Shown in pieces: positions 26,381 through 40,100 of a DNA stretch of 64,000 bases. A program made the translations under genes and the position numbers. Numbering within the stretch: position 1 is the stretch's first letter; every line of letters begins with the position of its first letter. Below the pieces are notes generated by a model. It saw nothing but the letters and a program-made list of their open reading frames with translations, was not told the origin of the DNA and did no database searches. Origin of the DNA: Amyelois transitella (taxonomy: Eukaryota > Arthropoda > Insecta > Lepidoptera > Pyralidae); contig NC_083527.1 of assembly GCF_032362555.1 (NCBI RefSeq), positions 1,736,001 through 1,800,000 on the forward strand, read 5' to 3'.

Positions 26381-29113
26381 ATATCATCGTCTATATCCCT
26401 TGCGGGCTAGACAGAGCCAGTAGTCTTGAAAAGACTTAAAGGCCAGCTCAGCTGTTCGGCATAAGATGGAATTCAGATTCAAATATGTTGTTAGACCATC
26501 GCCTACAAGAAGTGCTGTTAATAAATGCACATAAATATACTGAATATAACACACTTCTTAATGCGTGACATGACATTATAGTATTTTTACGTTTATAAAT
26601 CGCGTCGACAATATTCGACGGCGCAAAATTACTCAACCTACCGCCGAATCAAACCTAATGAAAACTATATAAAATACCGACCTCATTACAAGTACATTAA
26701 ATTAAACTTCAAATCCAAAAACAAAATTTTCTCCTGCCATCTCGCTCATAATAGAAGTACAATAGCGGACAGTTCAGTTCGATATTTAAATTGATAGTCT
26801 CCGATAGACTCCACCGCTCATACAAAAATAAGGCTCCTGCGCAGGTACATTTGTGTACCTTAAAAAGTGGTATAACGTTACAGCTCATACAACAAATAAC
26901 AAAGTCATAGACATGTCTTTATTTTTAAAACAAGTTAGTATTATGAAAAAGTTACAATAGGTACGGAAACATGCTACAAATCAAGTAAAGCAGGGTGTTA
27001 TCCTGTTAAAATGGTCAACTTTCGTCGCCTTTAGTAGAATTTTTTCCCATGAAAATAGTTATACATTCATTGTAGTATTAGGTATAGTTCTAAATGGACG
27101 ACACTAGTCGCCATATAAATTGTACAAGAAATATTAAAAATATAAGGTGGAATTAAATTGATTAACGGCCTTTTAAATACAGTCTACTCGTGTTTGTCTT
27201 GATATTTCATTAACCCTAGGATTTTCAGTATTAAATGATGAATTACAAGAAAGAAAAATAACACTTAAGGCTGTCAATTAGTTCAATTTCACCTTTTATA
27301 ATTATGTATTCACTCACATGCAAATTGCTTTGCAGTAAGTTTTCTAATTGATACAGGTGCACGTATATCAATATAAGAAATGGTAAAAAAAGAACACTGG
27401 CTCTATTGCACTTTCAAATAAGTCTTAAAAAGATGTGGTTACTCTATTAGGTATTAGAAGTTACTTACTGCAATGGATAATGCACATAATCTGATAATAA
27501 ATCTAATAAAGTTTTGCCTTAAAAAGATATTCTGCCTTCAAGTTTCATGGTGTAACTTAAACTTATTAAAGGTAATTGATATATTTAATTTATTGTTCCA
27601 CAATAATGTTATTTTTGAAATATACAAATCTTGAAATTATAAACTTCGGGTACAAAAGTTGCGATATTCTACAAAATTACCTTTTTTTAATCGAGGGTAT
27701 ATAAAGTTACACTGTGAGACGCATAACTTTAAGGGCGAGAAAGGCATATTTATATTGACATAAACTATTACAATGTCTGAACTGAGTAGTCCAACTACTG
27801 TGAATGATATTCGTAAAAGTGTAAATGTATGAAGTCGATTATACATTTCAAAACCACTTGACTTGTTGGCTGCTAAGGTTCAGTTTTCAATTTAAGATAA
27901 TGTCGATATAAATGTGAACCTTGGGGCTATTTTATATTCACAGTTTTGTTTAAAAATACATCAGTCAAAACTAGAAATGCAAAGCTATCAACATAAGAAC
28001 GCATTTTGACATAAGCGTGAGATTTTCCCAGTTGTAATTCTAATTTTGGCTTGACATTGTGTGAATATGAAAAACCCAAATGCCCACAACTTGTTCTTCC
28101 CAGATTGGCCTTGATTGTCTAGAATTAGTCTAGGCTTAGCTAGATACTACTTTTACAATGAGGCTCAAATTGACGGGTGAACCAAAGATAATTGAATTAT
28201 ACCAATTACATTAAACTAGGTAGGTACCTAATTACCTAAAGATTACCTATTTAGTTCATTATTCGGAAAATTTTTACTTTCCTTAGTAAAAATGGAAAAG
28301 TGTATTTTATTGTATATACTGTTATATATTTTTTATGCTTTTGCCAGCATGAAATGAATACCTCGTTTATTCCAGGTGGGCTAGATTTTTCTTTTTTTTT
28401 AATTAATCAAAACTCAGTCTATCTATTCAAATACAATCCAATGTGCTAGGTTAATATATATGTATTGATTTGTGTGAACTACATTTAAATATTTCATACA
28501 GTAAAAAAAAAACTGTATTTTGGTGCCTACTAACCTATTCGTGATATCTTAGTGCATCCGCCATTTTGACTCATATTTATAACAGTGACACTTCAGCATC
28601 GCTTCTTACTGTATTTATATATTTCACGAAATATATTCGATCAATAACAATTAATGTCTTTAATTTATACCTACCATTCTTTCCTATCTTCAGAAAAAGT
28701 TATTGTCTATATTCTTCCTCAGGGTCAACTCTATCACCAAAATCGGTTCAGTGATTAAGTAATTCTTTACAAGGTTCCTGTGCCAAGCTCAAGCCAGATG
28801 TTTTTATCATCCAGGCCTATTATCAGTGCTATAATAAGCCTTCTCACAAAGTACTTTCTTTATATACTCTTTGAATTTTTGGTTAGGCATATCAAGAACA
28901 GACTCCATAACCTATTATAAAATCGTATATCGTTTTTCAAGCGCCAATGACATAGTGTTCTAGGTTAGGGAGGCACAATATGGAATTAAAAAAAAAAGAT
29001 CAAACTATGTATGGAAAAGCCTTAAAAAAAATCTTTCTTAAATGCTGTCCTGTGAAGCACCTGTTTTTTGTTTTTTTTTTATGAAAATAAAGATTAATAA
29101 TAATAATTTAAAA

Positions 29114-29119
29114 TTTATT
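29114..29119 (-). terminator. Poly(A) signal, CHCHD7 gene
   Basis: AATAAA on the minus strand about 110 bases beyond the CHCHD7 stop codon. Confidence 0.55.
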
Positions 29120-29228
29120 AAAGTTTTTATGACAAGACATTTTCACTACCTACTTAAAATATAATTAGTCATCAAAAATATCCTTTCTTCCATGTTTAAA
29201 TGCAGCTAAAATTATCTATTATTTAGTG

Positions 29229-29746
29229 TCAGTTGTTTCTAAATTTGTTGAAGAATTCTGCTTTAATCTTCTCTCTTTCTTCAACTTCTGGTAAGTATGG
29301 ATAGATTTTCTTGGCTTTCCTGTCCTTGTATACACTCCCCTGTAAATGATAAAGAACACATTTTCCAATGACATTGAATTTTCAGTAAAAATAACTATTT
29401 ATTTGTAAGCCTATCACCTAGTCGCCTTTTACGACATCCATGGGAATGAGACGGAGTGGTCGGTCGTACAGCTAATCAGACTAGAAATCCCACAAAACAA
29501 AAGAATATGAATAGGTACAAAATATCTCACCCAAAATTTCTTGCATGTGTTGTAGTTATCAAAATGCTGCTGACATTTATCTTGATCATATCCGTTTTTG
29601 TTGAGACATTCGTACGATTGTTCCTGTTCCTATAAAGAAAGTTTGTTACATAATATTATTTTCACAAACCTTAAAACTTAATTTTGTTTATTCACCTTCA
29701 GACATGGGTTCAACCTCGCGGCATCTTTATTGACCAGTTTCGTCAT
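29229..29746 (-). CDS. CHCHD7: CHCHD7/COX23 homologue, complete, 3 exons
   Basis: A small twin-CX9C protein of the mitochondrial intermembrane space; the yeast counterpart COX23 is needed for cytochrome oxidase assembly. Exons on the minus strand: 29746-29696, 29629-29531 and 29339-29229, giving 86 aa (human CHCHD7 is 85). Joins are phase 0 and all sites are GT-AG. The four cysteines have the family spacing: C-x9-C (NPCLK|EQEQSYEC, split across the first intron), x10, then C-x9-C ending NTCKKFW. These would form two disulfides in a CHCH helical hairpin after MIA40-driven import. The C-terminus GSVYKDRKAKK..P.LPEVEEREKI matches the family tail. There is no cleavable presequence, as expected. 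The upstream neighbour is the divergently transcribed Par-6 gene about 1.4 kb away. Family assignment is firm. Confidence 0.93.
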
Positions 29747-30307
29747 TATGTTAGGCGTTGTGTAGTTCCTCTTATACTTTTTTTTTCATTTATGAATTTA
29801 TTTTTCCATTTTTTGTTAAAATGTTTGTATGTTTTTAAAATGACATCGAATGTATTGTAAGTTTTTCTTTATTTTTGATAATGGGTGGTTTAGATAGTGC
29901 TGCCAACAGTCTCCGATTAATTCGCATAGATTTTGATAAAAAAAAACACTTCACTGTGACAATATTCGTGCCTACAAAGATATTAATCATAAGTTGAGGT
30001 TTGTAAGTTTAGTAGAATAGTACACAGTTTGAGTAATGATGGTTTCAACTTGATCAAATCGGGTCGTTCTGATGAAAAACGAGAGCACACGAAAACCTTG
30101 CACGAGCATAAAATTTTATTGATGAATGTGGATGAATTTCAAAAGAAATGTGCAGCGATCGTGTCAAATGTAAATAATGTAGTCTGCGTGTCTTATCTCC
30201 GGGAAAACGGCGTTATGTATGTATGAGATGAGAGATGAGAAATCTCAATATCTATAAAAGCGCCAAAATGATGCAAATGTAATGCGGTACTAATCTCAAA
30301 ATTTTAA

Positions 30308-30500
30308 ACTTCTTATATGTAAAAATTTCCGTGTCACAATGTTTGTTGCCGTACTCTTCCGAAACGGCTTGACCAATTCCCATGAAATTTTGTGAGCATA
30401 TTGAGTAGATCTGAGAATCGGCCAACATCAGTTTTTCATACCCCTTAGTGATAAGGGTTGTCCACTCTTAACATTTTTTGGTTACTAGAAATTATTTATA
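30308..30500 (+). repeat. Interspersed family D copy
   Basis: Shared blocks: GTGTCACAATGTTCGTTCCCGT-like start, CCGAAACGGCTTGACC, ATTGAGTAG.TCTGAGAATCG and TAGTGATAAGGGTTGTCCAC. Other copies: 41749-41900 and 42195-42420, all in + orientation. No coding potential seen. Confidence 0.75.
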
Positions 30501-31184
30501 TGGCAAATCAACGTTTGCTGGGATAGCTTGTATATAATATATTTCAGAAATACAAGTTTGTGTGTAACCCAATAACAAAAAAAAAACATAAAATTGCGAT
30601 GGTTTGCTTATTCTTGATGAAAAAGCGCTAGATTTGGCACCGAAAGCACGGAGTTAGCAACACTGAATGCATGTTGTGCTGAGTGACGTATAATGTCAAC
30701 AAAACTTTGACATCTTGTTTTTTTAAATCAAAGACTTATGTATTGTATTACGCAGCACCCTATTAAAATCTATGGCAGCAGATGTTAAGTTAAAATCAAG
30801 AATTCTGATATTTACTTATTTAATTTTTATTGTACAATTTTCAATTTTAAAAAGAAGTAGGAAATTATTGATAAATATTCGGATTTACAATTCAGTTAGT
30901 TCTCTATTACTAAAAAATCCGAGCACAGCTTACTATCTCTACCAATAAAAAAATTTGTTTGAAATCAACAAAACCGTCATTGGTCAAATATTACTAATAC
31001 GACAAAAATGTCGCAATGCAAAACAAACTTATGAAAATTACGACGCGAGAGTTGAACGGCAACTGATCATCACGTCGTTTTTAATCTAATAAATATAAAA
31101 TAATTTTATAATGGTGTGTTAAAATTAAAGTGCCTAATATAATAGTGTTAAATTTTATACATTTAAGTGATAAATGCTATCGAA

Positions 31185-34100
31185 ATGTCCAAAAATAAAA
31201 TAGCAGCGAGAATTGACAGCCAAAGTGTTGAAGTCAAAACCAAAGTGAGTAACCGATTATAATAATATTGTAACTAATTTGAGACACGCAAGCTTATTAG
31301 CCTAGATTTTATGGTTGAAGATATACACTATGAAATCATTACTCATTCTCAAGTTATTTTCAATAATTTCCGTGTGCATTCGTAGTACAAAACGTGGAGA
31401 GACATCTGATTATAAATACCCAGATACGTGGTTTTGAACTAAGTTTCATTCCTATTTTTTAACTAGTTTTGTTCTATTTCAAACATAAATATAGTGTCTG
31501 CTATAGATATTTAGTGAATAAAAAGAGACAGATATAAAAAGAACAAAAAGATACACTGATAAAGGTTACACAAACTTTTTCTAGTAAGATTTGAGGTCAA
31601 TGGTCAGTGGATAATAACTTAAATGCGTTAAAATATAAAGCACAAACCTCTGGTAACTGTACTCCAAATTTATAAGAGTGGACGGATATCAGCAGTTGTC
31701 AGAGGCCACCAGTTTTCAAGCAATACAGTGTTGAATTGTATGGCATTGGCATATTTTAATGACACATCTCCCTGTTCAGAATACTCTAACTAAATTGATT
31801 CATAAACATTTCTTCTTCCTAGCTATAGTCCCAGTTGCTAGTCCTTCATATAAATATTGTATTGTGTTAAATTTGTTATTTATGAAACTGACCAGCTTGC
31901 ATGAAGAGAGTAATGAATGAGGTTGAAGCGAGAGAATGAGAATGCATTTATTGTAGCAAGGGGAAACATGAAGTCTCTGCCTCCAGGAAAGTGGTGTGAT
32001 TTTATATGTATATATATGTCAAAATACTGAAGGCTAGCCATTAGTGCCAGGCCCATTAAAAACTAGTGATTCTTATTTATGTGGTTGTCATTTAAACACC
32101 AAGATGTGCAGTATACATTGATTCCACACAACTACTTAGTAACTTATGAAAAGTATAAAGGTACTGTTACTGTTATGAATGTGTATTCAGAAAAGTATGT
32201 AAATATTCTTATCTAGTTAACAGTAGATAAGGTGCAGATTATCTTTGTTGGTAGTAAACATTTTACGCATTATGGAACAACCTAATAAAGAACTTGGCCT
32301 TTTACAACTATAATTAGTCATGATACAAAATAACATCAAGCCTGAAAAAAAATTCACTCTTATTTTTTACTAGCTGTGCCCGCGACTTCGTCCGCGTGGA
32401 ATAGTTATTTTGGGAATCATTGAAGCCCACAAGGATGAATAATTTACCCCTTTTTTTAACATTTTCGATTATTTCTTTGCTCTTAAAAGTTGAAATGTGA
32501 TGTTATATAGTCTAAAGCCTTTCTCAATAAATGGTCTATTCAACACAAAAATAATTTTTCAATTTGAACCAGTAGTTCCTGAGATTAGGGCGTTCAAACA
32601 AACAAACTCTTCAGCTTTAAAATATAAGCTAAAAATTATTATTTTTTTATTAAAATTTATTACTACTTTATCAGGCAGTAATATATCAAAAGATACTCTA
32701 TTCGCCGGATTCTAAGGTTTAAACACAAAGCATCACCAACCTCCATAGCAGGTTTATTCGCATGGAAAAATTTATATTATGACTTAAAACGGGACAGTAA
32801 AAGTTTTTTGGGCGATGAAAATGCCATCGTGTGTGTCATGCTACAGGGGCAAAACTTAAAAACGTATTTATTTTAATTTAACCTTACTCAACTAATCACT
32901 CACTATCAAATCAAAGGAGCAGCTCAGGTTCCTCTCCATAGGTGCGTAATTAAAGACGATATTATATTATCTGTATTCAAAAAGAGGCTATCTTCTTATT
33001 CTTAAATCCCCAGAAAAGGCGTGTTTTACGGCATAGACTACTATTATTTCAAATATTCAATATAGCTTTCAGAAAAAGTTATTTTTTTGATAATATCCGA
33101 ATCTTTCCTTTCAGTGCCGTGTGGTTACCGGCACCAGTACAAAACAAAATAGGACCACTCCATCTCTTTTCTATGGATGTCGTAAAAGGCGACTAAGGGA
33201 TAGGCTTACAAAACTTCTTTTTTAGGCGATGGGCTAGCAATCTGTCACTATTTGAATCACAATTTTATCATTAAGCCAAATAGCTGAACGTGGCCTATCA
33301 GTCTTTACAAGACTGTTGGCTCTGTCTACCCCACAAGGGATATAGATGTGACACAAGGGATATAGTTATATATGTATGTATGTAGTATATTAGCTGTATT
33401 CAAAAAGAGGCCTTCTTATTCTTAAATCCCTAGAAAAGGCGTGTTTTTTCGTGATGTGAACATATGTATGTATGCTTTCAGTTCGACGCAGAGTTCCGAA
33501 GGTTCTCACTGAGTCGGACAGAGAAGCTCAAGTACGAAGACTTCAAGGCTCTCATAGAGAAACTGCACCGGCTTCACGACGTGGCGTTCCTGATATCGTA
33601 CACAGACCCTCGGGACGGGGATCTGTTACCGATCAACAATGATGACAATTTGGCCAGGGCGCTGCTCACAGCGAGACCTTTACTCAGGGTCATTATTCAG
33701 AGGAAAGGTAGGTTCCTCTTATTCTTTTACCACAACTTACCTTGATCAAATTGGATAGGGACAGCTTAAAACTGATGAGCTGTAAAACAGAGTTATAATG
33801 TGGATGAAGCGAAAGAAGTTTGCAGGGATCATGACAAGTGGAAATACATCTTTGCCTTTTTTATTGTAACATATGATTTTTTATTAATCAACTAGCTGTG
33901 CCCGCTGCTTCGTCCGCGTGGAATAGTTATTTTGGGCATCATTGAAGCCCTCAAAGATGAATAATTTTCCCCGTTATTTTCACATATTTCATTATTTCTT
34001 TGCTTCTATAGTTGCAGCGTGATGTTATATAGCCTTCCTTGATAAATGATCTTTTCAATACATAAAGAAACTTTCAATTCGAACCAGTAGCTCCTGAGAT

Positions 34101-37100
34101 TAACGCGTTCAAACAAACAAACACTTCAGCTTTATAATATTAGTATAAAATGATATTAGATTTTCATACATAATATGTTTTGACCCTAATGTGATAGACA
34201 GAAGCAATAGTCTCGAAAAGACTGGAAGGCTACCTTTTAATCTTTTCGAGACTGTTGGCTCTGTCTACCCCGTAAGACGAGATATATGTATGTATTAATT
34301 AGATAACCATGTTGACGCCCATTACCACTATTTAGCACACAGCCCATAATTGTCTAAATAACAATGAGATGAAGTCAGATGTACTAACTAGGCTTAACTA
34401 TTGTTGACGAATTTGCATAGAATCCGCCACCACTCCCATACCAGTTTTTGTCAGTACATAATGTATTGAATTAAAGTCGATATTTGATTAATTTTATATT
34501 TTAAGGGATATGCTTATAAACTTGGTATTCTTTATTTTTGGCGATAGTTTAGCAACCTGTCACTATTTGAATTCTATCATAAAGCCATACAGCTGATCGT
34601 GGCCTTTCATCTTTTTAAGACCGCTGGCTCTGTCTACCCCGCAAGGGATATAGCCATGACTATAAACTATAGAACAATGATATCTAGTGCCCATTGATCG
34701 AGACTTTTACACCGGCAGGCCAAGGACCAATTTATTATCTCATCGAGTCTGGAGATTATTGTCAATTGTTTTGTTTCATGACATTACGGTCAATTGAATT
34801 GCTTTTTTTAACCCACTTTGATACGGGATGGGTATCTTTGTGAGCAAAAATTGAAAGCAACAGCGAACTGCTAAAATATGTATTATACGTACACACAATT
34901 GGCTGACCTAATGATACTCGTAGAAGCATTATCTACCAGTTAACCATTGGGTCTGACAGAGAATTTTAATGGGCTCATAATAATTCAAATAAACTTATAT
35001 ACCTACTAAGGGATAGGCTTATAAACTTGGGATACTTTGAGCGATGGGCTACCACTATTTGAATCTCAATTCTATCATTAAGCCAAACAGCCGAATGTGG
35101 CCTATCAGTCTTTCCAAGACTGCCTACCCCGTAAGAGACGTAGACGTGACAGTGTGCAGTTAACTTTAAAAAAAAGTCACACGATAGCGGTAAAACGGAA
35201 CTATAACCACAGTAAAATTTATACTACGTTGATTATATACATAGTGATAAATCATCACATCTAATCTCGTCATTGTGACCCAGGTAAGAAGGTCTATAAT
35301 CCCAAAACGGGATACAAGTGATGAGCAGTCAGCGTGACGCATTTCTAATTGGCTCTAATGTGCACGGACATGTCAGACTCGTTTTGATTATACATATTTA
35401 AAAGTAGCTGTGCCCGCAACTTCGTCCGCGTGGAATATTATTGAAGCCCTCAAGGGTGAATAATTTTCCCCATATATTTCACATTTTCCATTATTTATAA
35501 ATATAATAATTAATTATTTATAGCTTTTTATATCGATTCAAAAATGACGAAGTTCCATACAAACTTGCACCCTCAATTTCACTCCCATACCAGTTTTTGT
35601 CAGTTCATAATGTATCTATATAAAGTCGATATTTGATTAATTTTATATTTTAAGGTATATGCTTATAAACTTGGTATTTTTTTTTGGCGATTGGTTAGCA
35701 ACCTGTCACTATTTGAATCTCAATTCTATCATTAAGGCAGACAGCTGAACGTGGCCTATCAGTCTTATGCCTATCAAGACTGCTGGCCCTGTCTTCCCCG
35801 CAAGGGAAATAGACGTGACTATATGTATGTATGAATCATTTTTTTATGCACCTTTCCATATGATAAATATTTCCGCTTGCCACGACCTCTGCACACTTCT
35901 TTCACTTCATCCACATTCATTACTCTCTTCATGCAAGCTAGTCAGTTTAGGTGACCTAACTTTAACTCTTCGAATTTGGTGAATGTCATGCGAAGTCTAC
36001 TTGGCAGTGGTACTCTTGACCTGGAATCAAATCAAACTAGAGTTTTAGTGGGTGGAACGTCTAGAATTCCTCAAACACATAATAATTGCAAGCACGCCAC
36101 TGACAAGCCGTGACCGTGACTCGGGACTACGGCAAATAGAGTGTAGGTAGGTGTACCTATCATTTGTGTACGGTGTCAAGTTGTGAACTGACAGCGGAAT
36201 TTACCGCACAACTACATCTATTTCCTCTTGCCCCCGTGGTAGGTAGGTACCTATGGCATGCACGACGTCTGTTTTTTAGCGCGAAAAACTATCGCTGTTT
36301 CGCTTTTTATTATGACGTGAAACGGGACAGCGGATATAGGTTTTCGCGCGATATGTTTTGTAATCATGTTTTTTAATTTAGACAATGTGCACTCGTCCAC
36401 GATTTAGATTTAAGAGATCTATATTTGTCAATTGACGTCCGGTAAAAATGCTGCAGTGTAGTTTGTTCCGCCGCTTCTTCTACACATGCGCTTTGGAAGC
36501 GGTAGTAGTAATAATTAGATTTAAGTGATGTGACGTCAATAAGTGATACCTCGTATCCAATTTTGAAAATAAATCTATTCTATTCTATATAAACTGTATT
36601 GCGCGTGCCATGCTACAAGGGCTGGCTCTAGTCCCGTTTACATCCTCATCCCTCTGGAGAGGATCCCGGGGTCCGCTTTAAACCATGATTCCAGGATTGG
36701 GTGAATCATGTTTTTACACGAAGCGACTCCCACCTCACCTCTGCGACCTTTTCAGGGGAATATAACACGTATTGGACATGATTATGATTACACCTCCACT
36801 CTTCAGAATGTACAGATTTCCCTAGGTGTTTTCCATCATCGTAATATCATTGGTTATCACTCAAACTAATATACATAATTCAGAAAAAAGTCATTGCTAT
36901 ATGACTGTAGCAGGATTTGAAACTTCGCCTGCTTAATTCGCATGTAGAATTAAACCTTTTTATCGGGCATTTATTTTATTTTATTTTTATTTATTTATAA
37001 AGGCAACACAACAGACACTAAGTAATAAAATACAAGGTTTCTTAATAACTAAAATTGTTCCAACTTACCATCCTAAACGTGTATGCGCAGTTGATTAAGC

Positions 37101-40100
37101 TTATTAACTTATATAAAACTTGTTATGAACAAGTATTTCTTCAATTCCGCTTTCCGCTTATAAATTGAGCATTCTTCTAAACATGTATGTTCAACCTTCC
37201 GTTACGGTAGAAGGAACAGCACTTATGCGACGCTGCTGGGATTCAGGTGCGAGCCTATTGAACTAATAAATGTATAGACTATAGCTGTGACCCGCGACTT
37301 CGTCCGCGTGGAATAGTTATTTTGGGCATCATTGAAACCCTCAAGAATGAATAGTTTTCCCCGTTTTTTTTTTCTTCACATTTTCCATTATTTCTTTGCT
37401 CCTTATATTTGGAGGGTGGTGTTATATAGCCTAAAGCATTCCTCGATAAATGGTCTATTCAACGCAAATAGAATTTTTCAATTCGAACCAGTAGTTCCTG
37501 AGACTAGCGCGTTCAAACAAACAAACTCTTAAGCTTTATAAAATTAGTATAGATACCTACAATACATACATATAATCACGCCTTTATCCTTTACGGGGTA
37601 GACAGAGCCAAAAGACTCGCAAATACTGAAAGGCCACTTTCAGCCGTATGGTTTAATGATAGAATTGAAATTCAAATAGTGACAGGTTGCAAGCCCATCG
37701 TCTAAAAGAAGAATCGCAATAGTCTATTAGCCCCTTGATTTACCCCTACAATCCGCACGGGAAGAGAAGCGTCAATCCCTTAGTTGCCTTTTACGACATC
37801 AATGAGAAATATGAAGTGGCCATACTCCAAAGTTCCGGGAACCACTCGGCACCAAAGGCATATAGGAAGCGAACAAGCTCAACTTAATCAATATAACTAA
37901 AGAACAATATGGTAAAACACATTTGCACCGCGAAGGAATTCAATTCAGAGCCATAGTACAATCAACAGCACATCGACATACCTAAATTTACTGCGAATTC
38001 GTCTCTATTACCGCGCTATAGAGTTCTGTGTGGGATGTGTTACGCGGTTAACTGTACTATAACTATGTATGTATAGGATTAGTAATGCGGCCTTACTTGT
38101 GCGTTGGTTGACTCACTACTAAACCAATTAGGTTTGTATTGCAATAGAAACAAATCATATTTATTCGCAAAGGGGAAATAGTTGTTTTGTTTCGAACAAA
38201 CACTTGTACTGACTAAATGAATGAATACAATACAATTTGTACAATATAAAAAAAATAATAAAACCACTCCATCTCTTTATCATGGATATCGTAAAAGGCG
38301 ACTAAGGGATAGGCTTACAAACTTGGGATTCTTTATTTGGGGGATGGGCTACCAACCTGTCACTATTTGAATCTAAGTCTTCTTCCTCCTGGCTATAGTC
38401 CAAAAGAGAAAACTAAAACACTCAAAAGAGAAGCCCTAAGTACGCACTTAACTTAAGGGTGAGTCAGGTTTTTACACGAAGCGACTCAGACCTTTGCAAG
38501 AGAATCTAGAGTTTAGATTCTCTTAGATCACGGTTACATACACATCCAGTTGGCTGAATGTGCAGGTTTTCTCAAGATGTTTTCCCTCACCGTAAGAGCA
38601 AATCTATTTAAGTATTTAATATAAAATTAGTTGTATTAGTGTTGCTTAACACAAGTCTCAATCTTCCTTGGCTGGTGCAATCTGCGTAATTTTTCCCGTA
38701 AAAAATACTTGAGCCAAAAGGGTTCTAAATTTAAAATTATATATATTTTTTTAATATTCTGGTGACAGTTTGAAGGACTCAAAGATTCTGAATTTAAAAT
38801 TATAAAATAAAAATGTTTCTTTTTTCAGGTGACAGTTTGGAAGAACTCAACGGTTACGGCACGATGCGTCCGCGCAACATCATATCGTCTATACTCAGCG
38901 GCACCCCGGCGAAGAACAAAGGATTGGCGATATCCAACCCGCACGATTTCAGAATGGTATGTTTTATATTAAAGTATAATTTTATGAAGTTTCAAAGGTC
39001 GGAAACCTATCGCATTATGATAGTTCCCTTACAATAAAAAAATACTTAATTAAATCACCTAATCTGTTAAATATTTTTTTCGTAGCGAATTAACATTTTT
39101 AAATTAAATAAATATTATTAATAGTTTGATATAATCGATCCATCCAAACTTATAAATATGAAAGTTTGTTACTTCTTCACAGCTAAATCTAAACCGAAGT
39201 TAATGGAAGAATACCTATATAACATAATTTTGTATTTTTTCAGGTATCAGCAATAATAGACGTCGACATAGTACCAGAAACATGTAGAAGAGTTAAGTTA
39301 TTGAAACACGGCTCAGACCGACCTTTAGGATTTTTCATTAGGTAAGATTTTCACTAAATACATATGATATGACGTCTATGGGTATTGAGAGACGGTGGTC
39401 GAATGAATAAGTACCTAGGCCGTACCTACTTTTCTGAGTTTTATACATTAGTTTCAGTACTAACCGACTGTCTTATTGTGAGAGAAAAACATCGTAGTTA
39501 TACCTGCACATATAGGCAAATGGATGTGTAACCATGATCAATACAAAACGGGTTAGGTTCCCCTGCTGAGGTTGCGGAGCTCACAAGCTATATCTGTTCG
39601 TGGCGGACTCACAATCCAGTCTCCAGAGCATGGCACGTGCCATTTTTTTCGAAAAACTATCCCTGTCCCGTTTCACATCATATAAAAAGCGAAGCGATAA
39701 AAACGGCGTCGCGCGTGCCATTCTACGGAGGTTGGATCATAAACAAAGGTGCACCCCAGACTCCTCTCCAGAGAGGTGAGGATGAAAATAAGAGTTAACG
39801 CCAGAAGGGAGAAGGCTCAAAAATTTCAAAGAATATATTTATAATTTACTAGCTGTGCCCGCGACTTCGTCCGCGTGGAATAGTTATTTTGGGCATCATT
39901 GAAGCCCTCAAGGATGAAGGATGAATAATTGTCCCCGTTTTTTTTACATATTCCATTATTTCTTTGCTCCTAATAGTTGCAGCGTGATGTTAAATAGCCT
40001 AAAGCCTTCCTCGATAAATGGTCTATTCAACACAAAAAGAATTTTTCAATTCAAACCAGTAGTTCCTGTGATTAGCGCGTTCAAACAAACAAACAAACTC

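Larger units (their letters stand above)
22840..29228. other. AT-rich intergenic region
   Basis: No exon that I recognise. The open frame at 23342-23599 is AT-rich, hydrophobic low-complexity translation without any support. The region holds a foldback element (23638-23742), a short terminal-inverted-repeat element (25413-25508), family B (26262-26380), a family A piece (26392-26510) and one arm of inverted family G (26560-26800). From about 26.8 to 29.1 kb I see only unique-looking AT-rich sequence. Confidence 0.5.
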
